From Psilocybe azurescens (taxonomy: Eukaryota > Basidiomycota > Agaricomycetes > Agaricales > Agrocybaceae), in contig JAJIRX010001044.1 of the NCBI GenBank assembly GCA_023853785.1, positions 1-28,922 of the forward strand: a stretch of DNA of 28,922 nt, given 5' to 3'. The notes below the pieces were generated by a model. The model was not told the origin of the DNA. It was given only the letters and a program-made list of their open reading frames with translations, and made no database searches. A program made the translations under genes and the position numbers. This document shows positions 21,545 to 28,922 of the stretch, piece by piece (within the stretch, counting starts at the first letter, position 1; each line of letters begins with the position of its first letter).

Positions 21545-22444
21545 CACATTTTCAGAACTGTCATTTTTCTGTTGTTTTGCATCTCTTTTTAGGTAGTATT
21601 TCAATCTCCGACCTAAATCTCACCCACCACGTTGACTGCCTGCACTCTTTCTGTCACCCACCACCACCTCTGCTCATTGTCTTGCTCCAGCCCCACATTG
21701 TCATTGTCAAGGCCACATAATGATGGCAACCACAATCCATTTCAACTGGGCTCAGGGCTTTGTGTCCCTCACCTCAGCACCCTAGAACAAAAGCAAGGTA
21801 GTCCATTGATGGTCCAAATGATGCCTATAACCTCCACTTAGGCATGTCGTGTTGAGCTTAGGGAGTGGGGAATTCTACATCCCAGTGAGTGTGTGCTAGC
21901 TCTACAACTCAACCCAACACTGACATCATGTTCAACATTGCTGTTGCCCTTCATGGCTGTTTGACCACTGTGACCGCTTTCTGCAAGTATGTAGTTGGCA
22001 GGATGTGGCCATGCAATCAGCCACAGGACCTGCTTAACCCACTCACAGCCTCCATAGTCAGTGGCCAGGCTGGCACTACAAGCTAGACCTCTCTGCTGAC
22101 ACCACACCTTCCACTTTCTTTACCCCTTGAACATCTTTGCATGCCATAGTTTTTAGATGATTTACTTGACTTTGTTGTTGTATTTACTAGACATTTAATA
22201 TACTGTTTTATGACTTACTCGGAGTGGCCTTCAATAAACAAACTCTCTAAAACTCAATCTCAGAGGATTGGGAGTGTATTACACTTAGTTCAGTGTAGCA
22301 AAATATATCTTTACTTAGTTGTCCAGGGTAAAAGTCTCAACGAAGCAGAGTTTAATGGAAGCTGCAGAGCCGAATGTGAGAAAAAACAGCTTCTGGTTCA
22401 TTTTTCATCTGTTTTTTGAAATTTCCCGGAGTAGATGCTCATGG
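21545..22444. other. Stretch between two foldbacks, no gene seen
   Basis: C/A-rich to mixed DNA with short open frames only. Several T-rich pieces resembling the foldback arms (near 21560-21590 and 22385-22420) occur at its edges. It could be the interior of a non-autonomous element bounded by the foldbacks. Confidence 0.4.
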
Positions 22445-22556
22445 TAGCTCTTTTTCAGTTGTTTTTGGGTTTGTTTTTGTTTGTTTTTACCACCAACATT
22501 TTCAAGTTGGCAGTAAAAACGAATGAAAACAAACCGAAAACAGCCCAAAAACGCTA
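22445..22556. repeat. Foldback (hairpin) sequence, copy 2, abutting the LTR
   Basis: Left arm 22445-22497 (53 nt, T-rich) pairs imperfectly along its whole length with right arm 22506-22556 (51 nt, A-rich) around an 8-nt loop ATTTTCAA. The outer ends are TAGC and GCTA. The retrotransposon LTR starts on the next base, so the element inserted exactly at the edge of this structure. Confidence 0.75.
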
Positions 22557-23029
22557 TGTTACGACTTCAAGCTTATATTCACGTGCGTGGATAAAGCCGA
22601 CAGTCAAGTAGTCAAGAACAGCGAGTTCAAGCGGTGTCGAGTAAGAGGAGATTAGATTCTCAAGAACTAGCTAAAGAATACAATGGATCCTTCCTAGTAT
22701 AAATACTATGAACTGTACAGCAAGTTGAAACGAGTTTGAATGTTCATCAGCAGATGTATATAAGAATAGAGAAAACAGATCAATTGTTCATCGAAAGATG
22801 TATCATAAAAGATGGAAGTGAAAGGAAACAGATCAAACGTTCATCAAAAGATGTATCATAAAAGATGGAAGTGAAAGTCCATCAGAGATATGATGGAGTT
22901 TCGTAGAATGATAGAAAACAAAGTTCATCAGAGCAGATGATGCTGTATCAATGATGTGAAGGATGACAAAGAAAAGGAAAAGAAAAGAAAAGAAAAGAGA
23001 AAGGGAAAAGAAAAAGACTTGTCATAACA
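22557..23029 (-). repeat. 3' LTR (left copy)
   Basis: Begins TGTTACGAC and ends GTCATAACA on the plus strand. Contains the block AAGAACTAGCT (22662-22672), a TATAAATA box, a tandem 53-bp repeat (starting at 22775 and 22828) with GTTCATC(A/G) cores, and a purine-rich GAAAA-type tract before its plus-strand end. Differences from the other LTR include several small insertions or deletions. Confidence 0.93.
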
Positions 23030-23039
23030 TTACCCCCAT
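23030..23039 (-). promoter_or_regulatory. Polypurine tract
   Basis: Read on the minus strand the sequence TATGGGGGTA lies directly before the 3' LTR, the position where plus-strand DNA synthesis of an LTR element is primed. It is short but purine-rich and adjacent to the LTR. Confidence 0.6.
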
Positions 23040-23049
23040 ACTACACTCC

Positions 23050-23269
23050 TTATGCCTCAGAAGGAGTGAAGTCTATTACTTGTACGAGTTCATTAGTTTC
23101 CGTATGGTTCACCTGTGGTGTTTGCGATTCCGGCGTCAAGGCGAAGAGGTCTAGGGCTTCAAATGTTGAAAGTGTTTGAGTGTAACGAGGCACGGCAGGT
23201 CGTTTGCCTCAGATGTGAGTTGGCAGGCGTAGAAGAGGAAGAAGCGGCAGGGGTATCGATGAAAGACAT
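23050..23269 (-). pseudogene. Small accessory ORF between pol and the 3' LTR, frameshifted
   Basis: An ATG at 23269 opens MSFIDTPAASSSSTPANSHL; after one frame slip near 23205 a second frame reads VPRYTQTLSTFEALDLFALT and TNELVQVIDFTPSEA to a TAA at 23052-23050. The total length is 220 nt, about 73 codons with one slip. It starts about 30 bp after the stop of the pol C-terminal extension, so it may be a separate gene or a continuation of that extension. No family recognised. The text is Ser/Thr-rich then acidic. Confidence 0.4.
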
Positions 23270-23299
23270 GTTGTGTTGCTTTGGTAGTTGGGGTATGGT

Positions 23300-23700
23300 T
23301 CAGAGATAGAACGACTTGGCCTTTTTAACCGCTTTGGCAATTAATGGAAGGCGTCGATAGAGCTCTTGTTTGACTCTATTTAGTTTGAGGCGTAAAGATC
23401 TGGCTTGGTGGTGGGCCAGTTTAGCAGCAGCCAGGCAATGGTTCTGGTTTGCCATCTCCTTCTGATTGATCGTCATGTTGTATTTGGTGAGAATTTCTCT
23501 TTGCAGCGCTCTCGAAGTTCTTCTCACGGTTTGTTCAGTTAAAGAGGTATCAAAGATGGGAGTTTCGAGTTGGTTCATTTCAGAGTTTCGAGTGAAGGAA
23601 GAGGCGATGTGTCGGAGGAAGTGAGGCATCAGGATGGTAGGGATGATCAAAGTTTGTGTAGTTGGTGGTCTTTTTACAGCTTGTGACGTGGTTCGGTAAG
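23300..23700 (-). pseudogene. C-terminal extension downstream of the chromodomain
   Basis: An open frame follows the chromodomain region for about 130 codons to a TGA at 23302-23300. It is rich in Lys, Arg, Gln and Leu, with likely helical text such as TVRRTSRALQREILTKYNMT and LAAAKLAHHQARSLRLKLNR, and could form a coiled coil. Many chromoviruses end soon after the chromodomain, so this extra part is a lineage-specific addition. Function unknown. Confidence 0.5.
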
Positions 23701-23880
23701 TCTGTAAGATTTCGTTACCGGTTTTCTTCAAAGACCGGCCAGTTCCCACGTTGCTTCGGGTGATCGGATAGTCCTTCCATTTGACGTAGTATTGGTATCC
23801 TCTTCCCTCTTTTTTGATGTTTGAGAATCGTCTCTATTTCCCAATGTTCTTCTTCGTTTAATATCTCTGGTGGCGGTCGA
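23700..23880 (-). pseudogene. Integrase-linked chromodomain, frameshifted
   Basis: Follows the integrase C-terminal module. Readable parts in three frames: PPPEILNEEEHWEIETILKH, then GYQYYVKWKDYPIT, then EATWELAG, matching the order of a chromodomain (aromatic cage region, YYVKWK core, ATWEP-like helix start; here WEL replaces the usual WEP). In chromoviruses this module steers integration to particular chromatin. Two frame slips, near 23815 and 23755, break it. Confidence 0.75.
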
Positions 23881-25130
23881 ATGAAATTGGGTCCATGTGT
23901 TTTGGTCTGTGGTATGGATTAAGAAGTGTCGCATGGAATACATCGTGAATGAGCCATCCTTTGGGGAGTTCCAGTCGATAAGTTAGGGGTCCTAAGACTT
24001 CTTTGATCTTGAAGGGTCCTTCTCGTTTTGGTGCGATTTTCTTGTGATAATTCGTCTGTAAATTTGTCGCTTCTAGCCAAACTCTTTGTCCTTGGATGAA
24101 CGGTGTGAAGTTTGAGTTTTTCCTTTCAGCCATCCTTGTCCGGGCTAGTTCGTGGGCTGCTAGGGCTTCTTCTCGATCCTTTTGAAGATACTTCAGTCTT
24201 TCTTCTACTGAAGGAAACTTGGTGTGTTCAAATGCGGTGGGAATTGCGATGGGGAGTATCCGAGAATTAATTCGAATGGTGTTCTCTGTCTGTCTGCATG
24301 TCTTCGGTTATTGTGAGTGAATTCAAGGGTCCCAAGTCGTTCGTGCCAGTCTTCTGGGTGAGATGAGCAGTATATGGATAGATAGGCTTTGATCTCTTGG
24401 TTATATCGTTCTGTTGTTCTGTCCGTTTGAGGGTGATAAGCAGTTGAAAATTTCAATTTTACTCCAAGGAGTTTCATTAGCTCTTTGAATGATTCAGCGG
24501 CAAATCTGGGGTCTCGATCTGATGTGAGGCTGTCTGGTAGTCCAAACCTTTGTAGAGATTGTCCAGTAAGAGTTTGCCAGTCTTTTCGGCATCCAGTCCT
24601 TTCATTCGGCATGGAATAAGGATAAGTCCTTTTGTGTTCCCGTGATCGGTGATGCTTAGAATCACATCAAATTCAACTTCTCCTTGCTTGTCCAGGATTG
24701 GTGGAAGGTCTGTAAGGAAGTCCATAGCACTGTCTGCAAAGGGTCGGGCTGACTTTGGTCCAGGTATCAGTATGAATGATGGGTTAGAGGGATGTCGATT
24801 TATTTTGAACTGTTGGCAGGCGGCACATCCTTTTACGTATTGCTTGACAAATGATCATAATCCTGGCCACCAGTAGTGTTGTTTTACCGAATTGAATGTT
24901 TCTAATTCTCCAGGGTGTCCGGCTGAGATAGGGTTGTGATATGATTTGACTATGTCTTTCCGTAGGGTTTGATCTTTGGAATGTAGGCTCATCCTTGGTA
25001 GTATAAGATAGTTTTTCCGTTCACGTTCTCTGTTTTCCATTCTCTGAGGTCGTGGTCGTGCATTTGGTGGTCCTCCTTCTAATAGGGTTTTCATTGCTTC
25101 TGCTGCGTTGTGGTCCAGTTCGTTCGCATT
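23880..25130 (-). pseudogene. Integrase, with premature stop and frameshifts
   Basis: Zinc-binding part: HNPISAGHPGELETFNSVKQ then HYWWPGL, an in-frame TGA at 24857-24855, and SFVKQYVKGCAACQ completing the HHCC pattern. Catalytic core: first Asp in MDFLTDLPP (near 24723), second Asp in LTSDRDPRFAAE, and Glu in TTERYNQE, with exactly 35 residues between the last two, the D,D-35-E signature. A frame slip near 24555 separates the first Asp from the other two, and another falls near 24205. C-terminal module: KREGPFKIKEVLGPLTYRLE with the GPY/F-type GPF, then HDVFHATLL. The integrase would join element DNA to the target; as read it cannot be made whole. Confidence 0.88.
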
Positions 25131-26580
25131 GGCAATTCTTTCCTGTAACTCGGGCGCTGATTAAGTCGATGAAAAGCTTTTCTGGAAGTAAGGTGATGTT
25201 TTCATTGTCGTGGTCTTCTTCTGGGGTGAAATCGGGGCATCTTGAAAGGGTATCGGATTGAATCATTTTGTTTCCAGGTAGATGTACCAACTTCAGATTG
25301 AATTCTGAGACATACAGAGACCAGCGCGCCTGTCGTCGGTTTAGATTTTGGGCCAATCTGAAATATGTCAAATTCTTGTGATCTGAATATACCGTAGTCG
25401 TGTGTTCTGATCCTTGGATGTAGTGTCTCCATTCCTGTAATGATCTGATTATTCCCAGTAATTCCCTGTCGTAGATTTCGTAGTTTCTTTCAGTTGGAGA
25501 GAATGTTCTTGATATAAATGTGCATGGGTGTCTTTCGCCATTTCCGTCCAGTTGAGTAAGGACTGCTCCGGAGGCATATTTTGAAGCGTCAGATTCGATT
25601 TGAAATGGTTTGGCAGGGTCGGGCATCAAGAGTACCGGTTCTTCCGTGAATCGTTTCTTCAGTTCATCAAAGGCAGCTTGAGTTGTGTCATTCCATAGAA
25701 ATCCTTTGTCTTTCTTCAGGAGTTCATTTAGAGGTCGAGCTACTTCAGAGAATTTCTGGATGAATTTTTGGTAGAAGTTCCCAAAGCCCAGGAACGATCG
25801 GACTTGTTTGAGAGTAGTAGGTGCTGGCCAGTCTTGAATTCCTTTGAGTTTTGTTGGATCCATAGAGATTTTTCCTGCTTCAACAATCATTCCGAGATAT
25901 TCCACTTTTCCTTGAGCAAAAGAGCATTTTTCTGGTTTGAGATAGAGATCGTTTTCTCGGAGTCGTTGTAGAACCATTTTGGTGTATTTTCCAATTCCCC
26001 TCGATCTTTCGCAAAGATTAGAATGTTGTCCATATAGATGATTATGAAGCATTGTGATATCATGTCTTCGAAGATTGAGTCCATCATGGATTGGAAGGTT
26101 GCTGGGGAATTGCACATGCCAAAGAACATTACAGTTGGTTTGAAAAGTCCTTGGTTGGTTTTGAATGCTGCTTTCCATTGATCACCTTCTTTTACCCCTG
26201 ATGTTGTTGTAGCCCCATCGGATATCTAGTTTGGTGAAGAATTTTGCACCTTTCAATTTGTCCATAAGTTCCGTAATCCGTGGTAGTGGGTAAGCGTTCT
26301 TGATCGTCCTGTCATTCAGATACCTGTAGTCTTGACAAGGTCTAAGCTTTCCATCTTTTTTTTAATACAAAGAAGAAGGGAGATGCCATAGGTGATTCTG
26401 AGGGTCGAATGTATCCTTTGTCCAATTGTTCCTTTGTCCAGGTGTCCAGTTCTGTTTGTTCTGCCGGTGTGATATTGTATGCCTTGAATTTCTTTGGTAT
26501 GAATCCTTCTTTTAACTCAATTTTATGGTCCCATGGTCTTGGTTCTGGGAATCGGTCTGCCGCTTGTTTACTCTAAAAGG
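25130..26580 (-). pseudogene. Reverse transcriptase and RNase H, altered active site
   Basis: RT: palm blocks [27 protein letters not shown] (first catalytic Asp near 26226-26224) and [20 protein letters not shown]. The catalytic YxDD box reads YMDN (26036-26025): the second Asp codon is AAC, which should abolish polymerase activity. Thumb: [21 protein letters not shown] long uninterrupted frame down to about 25130 carries the connection ([20 protein letters not shown]) and RNase H with its acidic residues: [32 protein letters not shown] and QSDTLSR. The frame breaks near 26040 and in the amino part (26180-26360). The order RT, RNase H, integrase is that of Ty3/gypsy. Confidence 0.9.
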
Positions 26581-27135
26581 TCCTTATATGATTGATATTC
26601 TGGGGAACGATTTCTGGAGAGGTCTTGTCGGTTTCTCTGGTTCATATTGTTGGGCCAGCCTGTGAGGTCGTGATTTTGGTGTTAAGCCAAGTTTCTTATT
26701 TCTACTGTTTGCATCCCCAATATATCGGATGACTAACGATTTGAATTCCTCCAATGGGTGGGTAGTCTCGATTGTTGGTGTTTGTTCATCCGTTTCTTCT
26801 TCAATGGTGGTTTGATTTATCGTAGGCCCTTGACGTGGTTTCCAAGTTATCTGTCCGTTCCGCCAGTTGATTCCTGGATTCTTTTCCTGTAGCCAAGAGA
26901 ATCCTAAAATAATTTTCTGTTTTCCTAGCCCAGAGACCAGTAATTGTTCCCGATGGTTCCGGGTTTCCAACCTTTAGGTCCAGGTCTACAAATGACGAGA
27001 TGGTTCCTTTCTTGTTTGGGGTTCCGTCTACGTTATAAACCCGGATCAGTTTTTCCAAGGGTTGGGTTCTGAGTCCAAGTTTTTGTGCATAGTTCTGGTC
27101 AATTAATTTCCTCCTGCTCCTGAGTCTAAGAGCAG
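26580..27135 (-). pseudogene. Aspartic protease, frameshifted
   Basis: The active-site block LLLDSGAGGN (DSGA at 27126-27115) is followed by a frame slip and then IDQNYAQKLG. A second open frame continues IRVYNVDGTPNKKGTISSFV and, after another slip near 26940, QKIILGFSWLQEKNPGINWR, the flap and C-terminal region of retropepsins of this group. It would process the Gag-Pol polyprotein. The spacer up to RT is acidic (TIEEETDEQTPTIETTHP). Confidence 0.8.
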
Positions 27136-27419
27136 AGGTTTCACGATTTGTGAGCCATTCTGTTTTTGGTGGGGAATGAAACTGGTAAAAGCATAGTTTT
27201 ATTCTCGATTGTTGCTGTAAGTACAGATTGTATCTTTCAGATAAGGAGAGACAGACATCGCCCTGTTTCTCCACTTAAAAATCCTTTTCTTCTTTCTCTT
27301 CAAATCCTGTTTTAACCATGAGGTCTGCAAGTTCGCTCTTTTCATCCTTGTTCAGGCTCCTGATATGGGCATGGAGTTCCTTTGGGGTCCACTTCTTGCT
27401 GGGTTGTCCTTGGGTTCTG

Positions 27420-28372
27420 TTCTGGTTTGTTGGTCCTTTCTGTGGACAATCTCTGGATAGATGTCCTCGTTGTTTGCACCTGAAACAGGCACCTTCCTGA
27501 TTAATTTGGCTCGTTCTTCAGCTGTCATAGCGCTTACGCCCATCCCGTTTGGGTCGTAGTTCCTGTTGTTTCTTGGGAAGTTGTTCCATCGTGGTGCCCT
27601 CCTACGCTTCTTCTGGTTCTTCTCTAAAGACCTTGGCCAGTCTATAGTTGGTGTCAAATGTTGTTGCTTTTGTGTACCAGCCTTGGATCGTCCTTGGAAG
27701 GTCTTCTGAGTACAGGATCCTGTCAAGCTGAGGTGTGATGCGCTTTTGGAATAATCCAATGAGGTGGGCATGGTCTGATTCCGTTTCTGTTCCTAGATTG
27801 GCTTGTCCTACCAACAATTTGAACTTGTTGATGATGTCTTCCACTCTTCGTTGGGTTTTTGCCTAAGTCGTTTTATGTCATTCATGGCTGATCTGGTTTC
27901 ATCCACTGGGTGAATGTGTCATGGAATTTTTCAAAGAATGTGCTGAGGGTGTCCCATTCGATGGTTTGATTGGGACTGACTTCGTCCTTGAGGTTAAGTA
28001 CTGTTCTTTCCATAGTTTTGCTCCTCCTTCCATGCAGAATGATAAGATCAAGGCAATTTTCTTCTTGTCTGTGTTATAGATGTCTTCGTTTATGTCCATG
28101 TAAAGAGCAGTCTTGTATGAAAGACTTGGACTTTGTCTGTCTCCATCGAATACAATGGGTTTGTTGATCGAGATTTCTTTCTTTCCGTTTGTTTCAACCA
28201 TGTCTGTGTCTTGTTGTTCTTCTTGGTCTATCGCCAGGGTTGATAATAAGTCGTATAGCAAGTTGATAGGTCTGTTGCCTAGGTTGATATCTTCAGAGCT
28301 TTGTCTGGACAGGTTCAGTGTCTGCCAATTTTTGTGTTGGGGTTCCTTCTTCTGAGCTGTCAGTAGCGGAAT
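27420..28372 (-). pseudogene. Gag with CCHC zinc knuckle, frameshifted
   Basis: Capsid-like part: INKPIVFDGDRQSPSLSYKT, INEDIYNTDKKKIALILSFC, WDTLSTFFEKFHDTF, MEDIINKFKLLVGQANL and DLPRTIQGWYTKATTFDTNY, all in the usual order for retrotransposon Gag. Before the zinc knuckle comes VSAMTAEERAKLIRK, then a one-base slip, then CFRCKQRGHLSRDC (CX2CX4HX4C, 27487-27446). I see no ATG between the LTR and the first Gag-like residues, so the start is lost or not ATG. The frame changes again near 27900 and near 28300. Confidence 0.85.
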
Positions 28373-28450
28373 TCCGCTTTCGGTGGTGCCGTGTTTCGCT
28401 TTCAGGTTTCAGAGGTCTCGCCTGCTGGGAGCGGGCGAGATTCGTAGATG

Positions 28451-28461
28451 AGCTAGTTCTT
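28451..28461 (-). promoter_or_regulatory. Primer binding site, self-priming (Tf1-like) type
   Basis: Directly adjacent to the 5' LTR, with no gap, the minus strand reads AAGAACTAGCT. This is the exact 11-nt complement of AGCTAGTTCTT in the element strand of the LTR (28579-28569), the predicted first 11 nt of the transcript. It lacks the TGG start expected when the CCA end of a tRNA is the primer. The arrangement equals that of Tf1 of fission yeast, where the folded-back mRNA 5' end primes. Confidence 0.75.
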
Positions 28462-28568
28462 TGTTACGACTTCAAGATTATATTCACGTGCATGGATAAA
28501 GCCGACAGTCAAGTAGTCAAGAACAGCGAGTTCCAAGCGGTGTCAGGTAAGAGGATGGTTAGATTCTC

Positions 28569-28612
28569 AAGAACTAGCTAAAGAATACAATGGATCCTTC
28601 CTAGTATAAATA
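28569..28612 (-). promoter_or_regulatory. TATA box and predicted transcription start of the retrotransposon
   Basis: On the element strand TATTTATA (28612-28605) lies 33 nt upstream of AGCTAGTTCTT (28579-28569). A start at the A of AGCT would make those 11 nt the 5' end of the RNA, just what pairing with the PBS requires. Both elements are kept in the other LTR (22662-22672 and its TATAAATA). Confidence 0.6.
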
Positions 28613-28649
28613 CTATGAACTGTACAGCAAGTTGAAACGAGTTTGAATG

Positions 28650-28850
28650 TTCATCAGCAGATGTATATAAGAATAGAAAACAGATCAATTGTTCATCGAA
28701 AGATGTATCATAAAAGATGGAAGTAGACAGATCAAACGTTCATCAAAAGATGTATCATAAAAGATGGAAGTGAAAGTCCATCAGAGATATGATGGAGTTT
28801 CGTAGAATGATAGAAAACAAAGTTCATCAGAGCAGATGATGCTGTATCAA
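28650..28850. repeat. U3 repeats with GTTCATC cores
   Basis: The U3 region contains two copies of a roughly 47-53 bp unit (ACAGATCA, GTTCATC, AAAGATGTATCATAAAAGATGGAAGT) and further GTTCATC-containing half copies. Repeated U3 blocks often act as transcription-factor sites; that role is inferred. The unit spacing is 53 bp in the left LTR and 47 bp in the right, owing to a 6-nt difference. Confidence 0.6.
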
Positions 28851-28922
28851 TGATGTAGGATGACAAAAAGGAAAGAAAAGAAAAGAAAAGAGAAAGGGAA
28901 AAGAAAAAGACTTGTCGTAACA

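Larger units (their letters stand above)
22557..28922 (-). mobile_element. Ty3/gypsy chromovirus LTR retrotransposon, full length, minus orientation
   Basis: A 6,366-bp element with LTRs of 473 bp (22557-23029) and 461 bp (28462-28922) that begin TGTTACGAC and end GTCRTAACA. All coding parts lie on the minus strand in the order gag, protease, reverse transcriptase, RNase H, integrase, chromodomain, which defines the chromovirus branch of the Ty3/gypsy superfamily (Metaviridae). The five bases before the left LTR are CGCTA; the mat target duplicate would lie just beyond the window end. The LTRs are similar (I estimate above 95 percent by eye), pointing to a fairly recent insertion, yet the coding part has many frame slips and at least one premature stop. 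One accessory small ORF sits before the 3' LTR. Confidence 0.93.
28462..28922 (-). repeat. 5' LTR (right copy)
   Basis: Begins TGTTACGAC and ends GTCGTAACA, a perfect 9-bp inverted pair; the last base is the last base of the window. It is the upstream LTR for the minus-strand element, so U3 is at the right and U5 touches the PBS. Relative to the left LTR it lacks several short stretches (for example 6 nt near 28725) and has a few substitutions. Confidence 0.93.

Noticed and set aside
22963..23015. GAAAA-type tract as an independent microsatellite or the PPT
   Set aside because: It is inside both LTRs on the plus strand and is therefore pyrimidine-rich on the element strand; the PPT must lie outside the LTR.
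24649..26000. Plus-strand open frames opposite pol
   Set aside because: They are mirror frames of the RT and integrase coding strand and show no motif.
27446..27500. One-base frame change before the Gag zinc knuckle as a programmed frameshift
   Set aside because: It separates Gag from its own knuckle, not Gag from Pol, and similar slips occur throughout the element and the other genes.
28440..28461. Conventional tRNA primer binding site
   Set aside because: No TGG-starting block follows the LTR, whereas an exact 11-nt match to the LTR itself does.

Overview
This window looks like nuclear DNA of a mushroom-forming basidiomycete (Agaricomycetes). Recognisable genes are cut by short introns (about 45-60 nt, GT..AG, with CTNAC-like branch points), and the protein families are typical of that group: two multi-pass membrane families (one with the DUF6534-type signature), an auxin-efflux-carrier-like transporter, a PIF/Harbinger DNA transposon and a Ty3/gypsy chromovirus. 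I cannot name the species. No rRNA, tRNA, CRISPR array or bacterial-type operon was seen.

Layout. 1-1332: satellite array of about 7.6 units of 170-177 bp, running off the left edge. 1333-3008: no gene seen. 3009-4620 (+): a seven-segment membrane-protein pseudogene preceded by a scrap of a second copy of its first exon. 5386-7290 (+): broken auxin-efflux-carrier-like gene. 8010-9460 (-): fragmented coding tract I cannot identify. 9922-10400 (+): possible broken small secreted protein. 10597-12586 (-): broken DUF6534-type membrane protein with many small exons. 12587-16600: no gene I can name, with two weak open tracts. 16617-18675: repeat-rich segment with clusters of a 9-bp palindrome (TCCASTGGA) on both sides of a GC-rich GGACNN minisatellite. 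18679-21409: decayed PIF/Harbinger element with a Myb/SANT-like gene (+) and a DDE transposase (-) convergent. 21425-22556: two related foldback (hairpin) sequences around featureless DNA. 22557-28922: a complete Ty3/gypsy chromovirus in minus orientation (LTR, PBS, gag, protease, RT, RNase H, integrase, chromodomain, C-terminal extension, small 3' ORF, PPT, LTR). The window ends on the last base of its 5' LTR.

Two themes stand out. First, every recognisable protein gene carries several one- or two-base frameshifts, so the region is either a genuine graveyard of genes and transposons or an indel-prone uncorrected assembly; the two LTRs also differ largely by indels. Second, the chromovirus has a perfect 11-nt complementarity between the base directly next to its 5' LTR and a site within the LTR 33 nt downstream of a TATA box. 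This is the arrangement known from the self-priming Tf1 retrotransposon of fission yeast, and no tRNA primer site is apparent.
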